Below are positions 47,256 to 57,688 of a stretch of DNA of 64,000 nt, in pieces. The notes beneath the pieces were generated by a model that was not told the DNA's origin, made no database searches, and saw nothing but the letters and a program-made list of their open reading frames with translations. The position numbers and the translations under genes were made by a program. How positions within the stretch are numbered: position 1 is the first letter of the stretch; every line of letters begins with the position of its first letter. This stretch comes from Allium sativum (lineage: Eukaryota > Streptophyta > Magnoliopsida > Asparagales > Amaryllidaceae), in NCBI GenBank assembly GCA_030737875.1, contig CM060922.1, positions 226,469,835 through 226,533,834 on the forward strand, written 5' to 3'.

Positions 47256-48864
47256 AACTGTTGTAATATTGAAGAAACAATAGCTAGAATTAGAGCGAAA
47301 TTGCACGTGTCCACCAGTGCATGAGTGTAAGCTAAAGTGTACAGATGTGCGTGCAGTGACAGAATTAAAGAAATACGATGTAAATATGCAAATGCAGAGA
47401 TAAGCGCAACAACTATGTATCCATAAGCAGTCCAAAAGTTCATTCGAGAAGGAACTATCCTAACTGTTCATGAAGTCCCAAGCCATGTTCAGTTTTATTC
47501 AGTTTGATTAAAGTGTGAATATATTTCATATCGGGAAGTCATGGTTCGGTTTGGAGGAGTATGTTAGAAGTAAACCAGCCCAGGCATTAGTTAACATCGG
47601 ATCAGTTCGGGCTTTATCCAGCAATGGATCGGTTAGGGCCATTATGTTATTATCGAATCAGTTCGGGTATATACTACTGAAGTGAGACGGTTCGGGCCTG
47701 CGTGTTTCAAGCGGATTGGTTTGAGGCTCTGAAGATAAAAGCGTCGGATCGGTTCGGAGCTTTAAAGCAAGTTAAATCAGTTATAATGGGACTTCAGTAT
47801 GGCAAATTTGTTCGGATCCGCTAATACCGAACCGAACCGATTTATCACCCTAAAACTCAAAACCTATCCACTCATCCAAACTTAATTCTTCAACCATTAT
47901 CACCCCTTCCGATCTGAACCGATACCACATTCCTGAACCCAAGCACTCCTAGATATTCCACTCCACCTCGAACCGATCCCACTCCCCTCTTCTCCTTCTT
48001 CTTTTCCTTCTTCTCCTTTCTTCCTAGCAATGCTAATCCCATCTCTGTCTCCTTAGATCTCACTCATGACACCTTGCTCATAACTTAGTCATTTCGACAC
48101 CGGTTCAGACTCCCAACAAACCATCTCGAAGTGGCGAAAAAACCACCTGCGGCGAAGGAATGATAGGGAGGACACGACATTGGATTTGACATAACTTTGT
48201 GCGAAATCACTTGAATTGCTCCTAAATTTGGATTTAAACTGAGTAATACAAGAATCATAACCTTACCTATAAGATTGTTTCTAGGATTGCAAGGTTTTCT
48301 TCATGATTCAGGAACTATGGTTTTTCCTTTTGAAGTGGTGGCGAGAAAATGAAGGGATGGAGGATAGGAGATGGGATTTATACATTGGATGAATGACTAT
48401 TCGTCTTCCCTGAATTTAATAGCCCAGTTCGACCCAAAAAAAAGAGGGACTAGAGAGCTTAAAGGCCTTTTTAGGTCCAACAATACAGTGACGGATCGGA
48501 TATAAAGCGGTTAAGCCCGTTCGATCCGACCCGGAATGGAAAATTTTGGTCTAATGGCATGATCTAATTCATACATCAGAAATGAAAGAATTGAAAACAA
48601 ATTGTCAAAACACTTGTGCATCTTTGAAAATTGGAGATATTTCCTAGAAGGACTACTCAAATGTTAACTGAACTCCCAAAGTTTTTGAAAACAACATGAA
48701 CGACTCATACAGCCCATAGTGTACTTATAAGCGCCAGTAGATGCGAATTTATGGAATGTCATCTCTTGGCAAACGAATGGAAACAACTATTCAATGACCC
48801 TAATTCAGAAACCAATGGACGGACAGTTTTGAAGCACACTTTATTTTCAATAAACGCGTACTTC
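47256..48864 (+). other. Tat 1 3' untranslated region with GGATCGGTTCGG-type repeats
   Basis: Non-coding. Between 47530 and 47830 a degenerate motif close to GGATCGGTTCGGGC recurs at least six times at intervals of about 30-60 bp, with further copies near 48495-48530 and 48960-49050. Simple repeat build-up in the 3' untranslated region is known for Tat-type elements. It also holds the antisense promoter. Confidence 0.65.
48266..48400 (-). promoter_or_regulatory. Putative antisense promoter and leader of Tat 1 aORF
   Basis: On the minus strand TGTATAAATCCC gives a TATA box at 48376-48382. It is followed by a CT-rich leader (CTCCTATCCTCCATCCC) and a donor-like TAG|GTAAGG at 48266. The acceptor TTACAACAG near 47258 would remove a leader intron of about 1 kb and join just before the aORF ATG. 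The arrangement is inferred from sequence only, but Tat 2 has the same elements in the same relative place. Confidence 0.5.
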
Positions 48865-48876
48865 GAGGGGGCAAAA
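48865..48876 (+). promoter_or_regulatory. Polypurine tract of Tat 1
   Basis: GAGGGGGCAAAA directly before TGTTAG at 48877, a usual Tat arrangement. Confidence 0.75.
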
Positions 48877-49618
48877 TGTTAGCCCGCTTTGTGATCGGGC
48901 TACACAAAGCTAAGGGATTGCTCAATGAATAAGTTTAAAGGAAGAATTCGCAGTAGGCATTCGGATCGCTTCGGAGACCCCCGAACCAAGCCCTTTCTCT
49001 TTGAAGTTAGAAGTCCAGAAAATGGCCTATAGGATGCACAACTGGATCGGTTCGGAGCTCTTCGACCCGAACCACCTATTTGAATACCGATCCAATCCGA
49101 GAACCAGAAGCTGCAACGGATACACCCATGATTCCTTCAGATGCGGAGCGGTTGTGAATCCAGTCCCCCACGTTCACCCTTGAACATAGTGTGCTGGCAC
49201 CATCTCAAAGCTTTCGAACCCGATTCTAAAGGGATGAGCACCACGTGTATCCGAACCGGAGACCCTCCGGAGGAATTTTTTCCTATAAATACACCACCAA
49301 ACCTCATTTGAAAGGATCTTTTGGCAAATTATTGACTATCTCCTCCATAGAAACCGAATTCCACAATTCTATTCAAATCATCATCCACTTTTAGAACATA
49401 TTTCATCAAAGATTGAGTAATATTATTCATTGTAAGAGTGAGATTGAGTGAAGACAAGCATTGTATTTGTACTCTGATCATCAATCAACGAAGTATAAAG
49501 TGGACGTAGGCTCTTTAAAGCTGAACCACTATAAATCGTGTGTTTTCTCTGTTTTTTGCTTTCATTTCATTTAGAATTATCATTCATTTGGGTGTTAGAA
49601 CCATTTTTGGATCTAACA
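48877..49618 (+). mobile_element. 3' LTR of Tat element 1 (742 bp)
   Basis: It starts TGTTAGCCCGC after the polypurine tract and ends GATCTAACA, with matching TGTTAG/CTAACA ends. A TATA box CCTATAAATACACC lies at 49284-49297. The U5 part holds the TATAAAGTGGACGTAGG...GAACCACTATAAA module at 49494-49540. The exact 3' end is judged from the inverted terminal bases; no 5' LTR is in the window for comparison. Confidence 0.68.
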
Positions 49619-49868
49619 CCCTAAATCCTATATCTATCTATACATATCCTATGAACCTATACTAAAGTAAATTACTCCCCCTAAATTCATGACTATAAAA
49701 AGCATAAACAAAATAATTAATTCAAGTGTTAATATTTACAAGTGTGTCAATCCATATACATACAAGTTGTAAATCCAAGCAATCCAATCCAAGCAATATT
49801 TACATACAATGTTCAAACAATTCAAATCAAACAAATCAAATTCAAACCAGTCAAATCATGCCAAACAA
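49619..49868. other. Short AT-rich flank, no feature seen
   Basis: AT-rich, with CAAAT/AATCC short repeats (49775-49870). Sequence after the Tat LTR; no target duplication can be tested because the Tat 5' end is missing. Confidence 0.5.
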
Positions 49869-50156
49869 TCAAACGTCTCTTGGAACTTCTACCCATTCAT
49901 CTTTTCCAAAGATAGGGTCCTTCTTAATGTCCTTCCAGCCTTCTTCATTGGTAAGTGGTGCTTTGTTGTTTCCATCTCTGAAATGAGAAGATATTGATCG
50001 GCGAATTACATCAAAGTGTTTCTCTTGATATTCAACCATTCTCATTTCAATCAATTTTAGACAATGCTGATTACGTAGTATTGTGGATAGAATGTTCTTG
50101 AAAGAATTCAAAGTTTCTTCAATTTTCTCACTAAAATTATGTATTGGATTTTCCAT
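49869..50156 (-). CDS. Small hypothetical ORF (95 codons)
   Basis: A minus-strand frame begins MENPIHNFSEKIEETLNSF and is rich in charged residues, with a likely N-terminal amphipathic helix (heptad-like KIEETLNSFKNILSTIL) and a DPIFGKDEWVEVP tail. It ends at 49869. I do not recognise the family. It is on the same strand, and 550 bp after, the PF20167-like remnant at 50707-51657, so it may be a last exon of that transposon-associated gene. A stand-alone gene is less likely. Confidence 0.35.
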   Translation of the reverse strand: MENPIHNFSEKIEETLNSFKNILSTILRNQHCLKLIEMRMVEYQEKHFDVIRRSISSHFRDGNNKAPLTNEEGWKDIKKDPIFGKDEWVEVPRDV

Positions 50157-50706
50157 AACTTGATAGTTTTAGTTAAGAATTGATTAGAGAAGAAGGAGAT
50201 ATGATAGAATAAATTTTTCTGGAAGAAGTAGATTTATATGGGGTCTGGAATTCATTGGAATTGAATAGACATGAGTTAGTTATTTAACTTTTAAATTTTT
50301 AACAAATTTGAAAACGAGGTAATTATATGTTTACATAGCGATAAATGTATGTCGACATACATTTGTAATTTTTTGGAAATTTTCATTTTTTAATTAATTC
50401 TAATTATATTACTTTAATTTTTTTAATTCGAATACTTTTTACAGTAACTTAAAGATAGTTTTGACATAAATAAAACATCATTCACTTCAACTTGAAAGCA
50501 AATACATTCAACTAATACAAGACACTAAATACGAGATTCGAAAGCAAATGCTAGCAAATAGGAAAGATAACATAAACTAGATAAGCTTAAATTTCAGTGG
50601 ATGATGAGGAGAAAGATGATATTCCACGTTTTTTTTCCTATTTTGCCAATGAACTTAGACATATGGGTAAGATTCTTTTTGAGCTTCTTTTGGTTCTTGA
50701 CTAGTT
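50157..50706. other. AT-rich gap, no gene seen
   Basis: Low complexity and AT-rich. An ATGTATGTCGACATACAT palindrome lies at 50347-50364, and partial copies recur near 51890-51925 and 54270-54310, suggesting that these regions belong to one element family. Confidence 0.45.
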
Positions 50707-51657
50707 TTACTTGATTTTGAACAAGCATTTCTTTGGAAATGGTTCTAGTGTTGGAGGACACTCTACACTTTTTAAAGAAGTTTCTTCTTCTTCTTCGATA
50801 ACCATAGGTTCTTGTTCTTGTTGCATTCGAGGTTGTTTATCTTCGAATGTCTTATAAGGCTTGAAGATGAGTGGAATTTTCATAAGATGTATATTTGTGG
50901 AGTCAAACACCTTTCTTGGCACAAATTATTTTCCCTTGAGATCAACTCGGAAATATTTTAAAATTCGAGTATGGTAAACTCCATAATAAGAGTGTTTTCT
51001 CTTGTTGACATTTCTTTGGGCTTAAATTCTTTTAAGATCATATCGGCACAATTGATATCATAAGCACCAAAAATAGCAAATAGTGCTTTTTGGACTTTGA
51101 GAGTTGGATTGTTGAAATATCCAGAATGAGGAGTGATGACATGTTGAAGGAGGAGGTTTACGATTCTTGGTTTTGGGCGGAAAAACCGATTTTTGTATTC
51201 CACATGAGATCGCTTTAAAATATGTGATGAAAGGTTTCCAAATCTATTTCATCGATTTCGAATTCCGAAAAATCTGTGTCCGTACTCTTACAATTCAAGA
51301 TGTTACCCAAAATTTAACAATCTAGAATGAATTGAGTGCCTTTTACTCTACTCCATACTTGATTTTCATCTCCTTCGTAAAAATCACGATTAAGATTGCG
51401 TAGAACATTTTGACAAGTTTCGGGTAACATACTTCATTGTTATCCCGAGCGTCAATCAAGCTTAATACTACATTATGATTGAAAAGAGAAGGAAGACCGT
51501 AAGATGGAAAATCTCCAAAGATGGCAAAAGCTCCCGTATTGACTTTTGCATTTGCTGAGTAGTCAACATTTGTATTGATTGCTTCTCTATCATTGTAGAG
51601 ATATCCTTTGATGGTTTTGGATAATCTCATTATTTGAGGAGTGCTAGAGGAAGCCAT
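50707..51657 (-). pseudogene. Putative plant transposon protein (PF20167-like), broken
   Basis: On the minus strand an ATG at 51657 starts MASSSTPQIMRLSKTIKGY. The frame runs through FAIFGDFPSYGLPSLFNHN and CYPKLVKMFYAIL to a stop at 51343. Readable pieces follow in changing frames: FSEFEIDEIDLETFHHIF, then YGVYHTRILKYFRVDLKG (about 50985-50930), then VPRKVFDSTNIHLMKI and an acidic tail (EEEEETS). The YPxLVxxFYxxL block and the LPYGxxLTRIFxxFxVDL-like block are those of plant 'putative transposon protein' ORFs. At least one stop and two frame changes break it. Function is unknown. Confidence 0.5.
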
Positions 51658-51765
51658 TAAAGATTTGTTTTTGAAAAGTATAGATATGAAGAGAGTTATT
51701 TGAAATTTGAATGAGAGGTAGAGAGAATAAGACTGAATAGATATAAATAGAGATTGAGTGGGCAC

Positions 51766-52261
51766 AAATTTTCTGAAATCAATGACACCTTTTTAGACCT
51801 TGGTAGTTGGTGAAAAGTTGGAGGTAAGTTTGAAAGTATAAACTTTTGAAATTGAAATTTTGAATTTCATTTACAGACCTTTATTTCGACATATATTTTT
51901 ATATATGTCGACATACATGTTGAAATTCAAAGGACATATGGTTTTGACTTTTGATTTTATTATATTATCGATTTATAATTCAGGTTTTACTATTTCCTAA
52001 AATATTATTAATCCTAACAAACATCCAAAGTTTATTTTATTGTTATATTTACTATTTATTATATAATTATTATTATTTTATATTTCAAAATTCAAATTTA
52101 AAATTTGAATTTTAAAGTTCAAATTTGAATTTTAAAATTTAAACATTAAATTCAGACAAAGAAAATAAACAAAGCGAACAGAACATCCATTCAACTAAAA
52201 AATTAAAAATTAATTAAGGTGTACCTGGTTTTTAGATCCATTTCTTCGATATTTTCTGAAT
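51766..52261. other. AT-rich spacer without gene
   Basis: Very AT-rich, with runs of TTATTATT and AAATTTGAATTT. A TATGTCGACATACAT palindrome lies at 51905-51919. Nothing coding is seen. Confidence 0.5.
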
Positions 52262-53260
52262 TATGAATTGGTGTGAAACACATATTTGAATTCCCAGTTT
52301 CTAGCTCTTCATCGCTTGATTATGAATCTAAATCATCTAAAGTTGTTGTGTATGCCCTCTTTCTTTTCTTCGACGAATTGCTGTTGTCAGTTTGTTGATT
52401 TGATTTATCTGGATATGGACACATTCTCTTTATATGGCATGGTTTGCTGCAGTTATAAAATCGATCATCATTTCTTCTTGAACTTCCTTGATTATTTATT
52501 TGAAAATTATTTCTTCGTTTTTATCTCTGAAATTTCTTATCATTAAGGCAATCTCTTCGTCATCTTCACTACTTGAGTCGGAACCATTTGTTGTCGCTTT
52601 GAATGCAATTGATTTCTTTTCAGTGGGCGTATTTTCCTTTCTTTTCTGTATTTGGACTTCAAACGACATAAAATTCCCAATTAACTCCTCAATCTTCATT
52701 TCATTGACATTATTGGCTTCTTCAATTGCAAAATTTTTTTGATCCCATTCTGGAGTCAATGAACTAAGTATTTTTCTGACTTTGTCTACTTCTGAATAAG
52801 TTTTTCCCAATGCTATTAATGAATGCATGATCTCTTGGAATCTTCTATACATAACGCAGATAGATCATTCTCTTTTATTTTAAATAACTCAAACTGATTA
52901 ATTAGCATTGATATCTTAGTCTGTTTAACTTTATTGGTTCCTTCATGAGTAACCTGTAATGTTCTCCATATTTCATAAGCAGATTTACAAACTGGCACTC
53001 TATTAAACTCATTTCTATCTAATGAAAAAAATAATATATTAATGTATTTTTAATTGCTTTGTGCAGTAGCCTTTTGTTCATTAGCCCATCGTGCAAAATT
53101 AGTAGTAGGTTTGACATATTCAGTCTGTATACTATTTCATGTGTCTAATCCTACTGATTGTAAATATATTTTCATTCTACATGCTCTATGAATTATTACT
53201 TCCATTAAAACAGTGGTGGTCTAACAGTGGACTGGAACTATTATTACCAATGTTAGTCGC
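52262..53260 (-). pseudogene. gag: Ty1/copia gag (UBN2-type), broken
   Basis: Nucleocapsid precursor of a copia element on the minus strand. From right to left it reads FARWANEQKATAQSN (near 53100), SLDRNEF, VCKSAYEIWRTLQVTHEGTNKVKQTKI, LINQFELFKIKEND, then EIMHSLIALGKTYSEVDKVRKIL, SSLTPEWDQKNFAIEEAN and MKIEELIGNFMSFEVQIQKRKE. All are the UBN2/DUF4219 gag pattern. A CCHC knuckle follows near 52450 as FYNCSKPCHIKRMCP, where the first Cys is Tyr or Phe and a Gly is Cys. Stops and frame changes near 53040, 53150 and 52860 break it. No protease, integrase or RT follows: AT-rich DNA and the PF20167-like ORF take their place. Confidence 0.85.
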
Positions 53261-53304
53261 AATTTAATACTTTCAAAAATCTGATTATGAACTTTTTGAA
53301 AACC

Positions 53305-53320
53305 TATGCTCTGATACCAA
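53305..53320 (-). promoter_or_regulatory. Primer binding site of the copia remnant
   Basis: The minus strand reads TTGGTATCAGAGCATA directly after the LTR end CCCTAACA; tRNA-iMet type. Confidence 0.85.
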
Positions 53321-53321
53321 T

Positions 53322-54880
53322 TGTTAGGGATTGCAGAATGCGGATCTTAAGGCAAGACTAACACTAGAGGGGTTGAAAAGTGTTTATAATGAATTTACAA
53401 AAACCTTAAACTTAAATGATCTACTATATGAATCACATACAACAGAGATGATCACAGACACAGATTCAAACACAAACAAAGAAATAGATAAATATAAAAT
53501 GCAGAAAAGGAAAGAAAACACTGAATTTTGTACTAGTTCGGATTACTCCTACGTCTAGTCCCACGCAACGCTAGATTGCGCAGAGTTTTATTATTATCAA
53601 TATCCAAGTATAATCCCCTTGATTTCACGTCTACGAGGTTAATAGCGTTCCAAACACCCTTGATTCTACGGCTACAAGGTTTATACCACTCCAAACACCC
53701 TTAATTCTACGACTACAAGGTTGACACCGCTCCCTTTCCTTGATTTCAGGGCTACAAGGAACACACCCTTTCCCAAACACTTCCCAAATGATTAAAACAA
53801 CCTATAATTCCTCAGTAGCACTTCAATTTAGAGAGTAGTGGATAGAGAGAGAGAAGAAGTTTTATATAATTAGACTAGAAATCAGCAAAGTAGAAGAGTA
53901 GAAATCAATAAAATGATAAAGAATAATGGTGGGATAAAGAGGGGTGAATACGGAGAAGAAAATATATCAAATATTAGAAATTAGCCCCATAACTCTTCAA
54001 GAACACTTCAATTCAGAGAGTAGTGGATAGAGAGAGAGAGAAAAGAAGAGGTTTTACATAATTAGAGTAGATATCGACAAATTAGAAGTGTAGAAATCAA
54101 TAAAATGATAAAGAATAGTGGTAGGCTAAATAGTGGTGAAGATGGAGAAGAAGGTATATCAACATTTTCAAAAACATCCCTTATTTATAAGATTTGAAAG
54201 GTTGCAACGTCTTTGAAACGTTATAAATGGTGAAAAGACACTTCCTTTGAAAATTGAATTTCTGACAGTTGTATGCCGACGTACCCATATATGTATGTCA
54301 ATATATATACATATTTTTTATTTTTAAAAACTTATTTTTCAAGTGTTTAATTATATATATTATTCTGGAAATTTATGAATTAAATCTTTGTGATATAAAT
54401 GAATATTCTAAAGTGTAAAACCATATGAAAGCATGATAATTTATTAAATAAACATATTTATAATTTTATAATGTTTAAAACTATATAATTATAAAGCTAT
54501 CAAACTATATAACTATATAAACTTATATTTATAAACTTATATATTAAAACTTATTTGTTTGAAATCATAAGTAAGATAACTTGAAATCAGAATTTGAAAT
54601 TTGAAAATCAGAATTTGAAAAACAGAATTTGAACCTGCAGTGTGATTCAGAGTCTTACATATAAACTAGACTCTATTAATATATTTGTCTTTAACTCTTC
54701 AAAACTTGAGAACCCATGAGTCTTGAATCTCTCTTGAATTCTGAATCTCTTGTAACTCTAAAACTGTATAGTCTTCAGTATTTAAGTCCTGTATACAAAT
54801 CATGCATATATGTATATATATTCTCAATAGAGATGATGGTATATATTTTATAATCAATTAATAATGATAATTGAAATATG
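53322..54880 (-). mobile_element. 5' LTR of the copia remnant (right end uncertain)
   Basis: On the minus strand the LTR ends CCCTAACA at 53322, directly before the primer site. A TATA box, TTATAAATAAGG, lies on the minus strand near 54185-54196. Inside are 41-bp tandem units (53616-53765) and a duplication of about 185 bp (53812-53975 and 53998-54165). The start of the LTR was not fixed; a chromovirus fragment begins by about 54885. There is no second LTR to compare. Confidence 0.65.
53616..53765. repeat. 41-bp tandem repeat in copia LTR, about 3.5 copies
   Basis: Each unit contains CCCTTGATTCTACGGCTACA and AGGTT, then a CACTCCAAACA tail; units start near 53616, 53658, 53699 and 53739. Confidence 0.75.
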
Positions 54881-54884
54881 GTTA

Positions 54885-55086
54885 TTGTCATCAAAACACC
54901 ATTCTCCAATACCCAGACATGCTGAAAAGAAAAGAAAAAGGATTCAAAAAGGGATTGAGAGAATATTGAATATTGCTTGCGGGGATATGTTTTTCAAACA
55001 CAGATTTTTTATTTAAAAATGCCCTTTTTAAACAATTAAAATAAAACATTTTCTCTGATCTTGTAACCTTCATCTCTAATACCAAA
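54885..55086 (-). mobile_element. Chromovirus leader fragment with primer site
   Basis: The minus strand reads TTTGGTATTAGAGATGAAGG just inside the LTR end at 55087. It resembles the C and D leaders (TGGTATCAGAGC, GAAGGTTACCAGA). The primer site at 55073-55084 has two changes. The fragment stops after about 200 bases. Confidence 0.65.
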
Positions 55087-55180
55087 TGTGACACCCCACG
55101 TCCGTTAATGCCACTTATAAGAGAATGCATTAAGTTTCGTGAAGCGCAATAGGTAAACAGTACATAAATTCACAAGATAG
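55087..55180 (-). mobile_element. LTR stump of a Tekay-type element
   Basis: The plus view starts TGTGACACCCCACGTCCG. It matches the reverse complement of the element C LTR end (CCGCCTCCGCTAGGGTCACT..., then AACATGCAC and CACAAGACAG blocks) for about 90 bases, then diverges. Confidence 0.6.
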
Positions 55181-55567
55181 ATATTGTTAACGATATTTTT
55201 CGTCAACACCGGAGATAGGTCTATGGAAGGGACCTAAGGGGAAAATGGGGTTATTTAGCTTTCACGAGTTTGAGTTAGTTTACTGTTTCCTAGATATCAA
55301 GGTTTAGAGCCCAAAAGATTAGTTACTCTTCCCTCAATGAGGTGAGCATCAATCTTAAGAGACTAAAGAACCAATAGTTATCCTGGGACAAGGGTTTCAT
55401 AAGCACAAATCTCGATATAAGACTAATGATTGTAGGAAGGGGTTCCGCAACAGCTTTGTGGAAGGCTAAGCTTGAGGAGAAACCCGTGACTATGTAGAAA
55501 TCATACGGTATATCGTGTAGGAAATAGCTAAGAAAATTCGTAAGAAACTCATAAGAAATATGCTAAG
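55181..55567. other. Unassigned sequence
   Basis: About 390 bases between the LTR stump and the Tat 2 LTR. No open frame of note. It may be more LTR of the stump, too diverged to align by eye. Confidence 0.4.
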
Positions 55568-56654
55568 TGTTGATCCACTCTTTATTGATCTTTGATTTGA
55601 AGTACATAAGTGATTACAACAGAAATCCCTAAATAGATTTAGAAATTGGTTTTACTCTAGAGAATAAGAGTACAATGATGAGAAATGGAGAATTCGTCCC
55701 AAAAATGAGACCCCTAGGGTCTTATTTATAGACAAATCTGGTCCCCTTTTGCTATTCGGCGTACAAAAGCCCTTGTCGGCCGCTTTTCCCTTTGGTCTTG
55801 GTTTCTTTGGCTCTCGGCTGCTCTTTTGGCTTTGCATAAGGCTTTTTAGGGTGCTGCATTCTAGCTCTCGAAAGGATAGTCCCGGTCTTTGGAACCTTTT
55901 TTGATGTTACGTTTATCTTCTTTGTATCGATACCAAGCATGTCAGTATGGATAGCTTTAGGAAGGCTTTAGGCCTCCGGATATAGGCTTTCGATCACGAG
56001 CTTTCGGTCTTGATATTAATTCTTCATGGAACTTGCCTTCATGATTCAAATGGATGGTTACTTGATCTCCCACACATGTCGGTATTGGCACTAAGTAGAT
56101 TAGTGTGGATAGCTTGTCTCTCTTCGAAGTTCCGGCTTGCCTTTCAGTAAATTCCTGAAGTGTATCTCGGCTTTTCGGAGAGTTGCTTCTGGTGCTTTAT
56201 TAGTTGTTTACTAAATTAGCCTCTCGGTGATCATCTAATGGGGGTCTCGGTAGCTGGTTCCTAAATGATTCCCTTATGCTTCAAACTCTAGGATTTTGAA
56301 GCTCCCGTCTTTCGATGTATCAGTATTAAGCAAGTTAATACCAATAGTCCTTTCACCCTTCTAGGTCTCGACTTGTAGGGTTCTTGGTCTTTCTCTTCAT
56401 TGTCTTCTGGTTTTGGGTGACCCTTCATCATTTACCCTTCGTGCCGGAACTATCCTTCTAGTATCCTCTCTTTGTATAGGTTTCGGGTTCCTTCTGTTAG
56501 TGATGGTGTCGGTTGCCTGGCATTCGGGTTGTTCCCTTATGCTCTCGGTCTTGACTTGTGCCCGATTCTTGCTTACGGGTTATTCTTCCATGTTGGTGAT
56601 GGTCTGTTACCCCTTCACCGACAGCCTATCTCGGCGTTAATTTTGGTAGTAACA
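55568..56654 (-). mobile_element. 3' LTR of Tat element 2 (1087 bp)
   Basis: On the minus strand it starts TGTTACTACC (56654), after a polypurine tract AAGGGGAAAAA, and ends GGATCAACA (55568). A TATA box TATAAATAAG is at 55721-55730 on the minus strand. The U3 part is marked by repeated CTCGGT and TTCGGT motifs. The position relative to the antisense ORF on its right mirrors Tat 1. Frames inside are not genes. Confidence 0.65.
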
Positions 56655-56672
56655 TTTTTCCCCTTATGAAGG
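56655..56672 (-). promoter_or_regulatory. Polypurine tract of Tat 2
   Basis: The minus strand reads CCTTCATAAGGGGAAAAA directly before the LTR start TGTTAC. Confidence 0.6.
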
Positions 56673-56779
56673 GGTAATTTTGACCTTTCAATTCAAACCT
56701 TTGACTTTCTTTCGGAGTGTCGACTCCATATCTCTTGACCTTCTTTAATTAGTTCCGCTAATGGGTTTCTATCTGTACG

Positions 56780-56850
56780 GCTCGGATTTATAGGATAATT
56801 CATTATAAATACTTTTCCTTCTTTATCTCCGCCTTTTACCTGCAAATCAA
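56780..56850 (+). promoter_or_regulatory. Putative antisense promoter of Tat 2 aORF
   Basis: Plus-strand CATTATAAATAC (TATA box at 56804-56810) is followed by the CT-rich ACTTTTCCTTCTTTATCTCC, about 880 bp before the aORF ATG and just outside the LTR. Tat 1 shows the same pair of signals in its 3' untranslated region. Promoter activity is inferred. Confidence 0.5.
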
Positions 56851-57688
56851 ATTCTCGAGCTAGATTATCACTTTTTTAAAGAATTACTCAAGCCCTTCCT
56901 TCTAGAATTTCGAATTCGATTCTCTGTAGGTGTCTTTACTCCTACTAGAAGTAGTAATCTAAAGTATGCATTTAAATCGATTGAACAATTAATCAAGATT
57001 TTGACGTATTTTAATACAATTTTTATGACGATGATAGCTTCATCAATCATTAGTGATTGATATAATGGGTTACTCATTTACTTAATGCATCACTCTGAAA
57101 AGGGGGTTTGATATACAAAGCTAGTTATGTAAAGGGGCTAATTTTATCATGAAGTAAAATGTTATGCTTTCAGTGTGAGTTAATTCAATCACCATTACTG
57201 CCACTTTATTTGGCTTCCGACCTTACTGACATCGTCACTTGTATTTATCTAGCTTTCGTCTCAGGGGGGCGTGTTAGCTTGAGGGTGTCAGTAAAGCTTT
57301 GCAAACTTAATTCACTGAGATGTCTCGATCTTGATTTTACTCGTACCGGGTTTGGGAACCAATTAGGCTTTCGGTTATGATACTGAATTATTTGGTCGGC
57401 TGAACCACCATTGTACATCATTAACAATTTGATTTTCTTGGCACATGCCTTTCATCGTTTAAATTTTGATGTCGGGATAGCTAATTTTATCATCACCAAA
57501 GGCCTAATTGTTTCCAAATGGGGGTTAACTATGTGCCAACCTTTTTAAGACCGACACTTAAGATCGATTTGCTATACAAGAAAGTAAACCCTTTACACTA
57601 ACCAATTGTACAACTGTTAGATCTACTTATGGATTATATATGCACTTTTATGTAAAAAGAATGTAGTGCTAATCATATATGTTGTGAA
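56851..57688 (+). other. Leader / 3' untranslated region of Tat 2, no gene
   Basis: Non-coding. Reads as the leader of the antisense transcript. Short frames here show no known pattern. Confidence 0.5.

Larger units (their letters stand above)
4852..49618 (+). mobile_element. Tat-lineage Ty3/gypsy retrotransposon 1, interrupted by B/C and D
   Basis: In order on the plus strand it has the gag middle, protease, RT, RNase H, a second archaeal-type RNase H, integrase, a spacer, an antisense ORF, a 3' untranslated region, a polypurine tract and an LTR. The second RNase H plus a long antisense ORF between integrase and 3' LTR is the known plan of plant Tat/Grande/Retand-type elements. Element B (12581-34328 with one TSD) and element D (35798-47057 with one TSD) lie in the aORF. 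Without them about 11.7 kb remains in the window. The 5' LTR and gag start are missing because cluster A sits at 4851. Confidence 0.88.
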
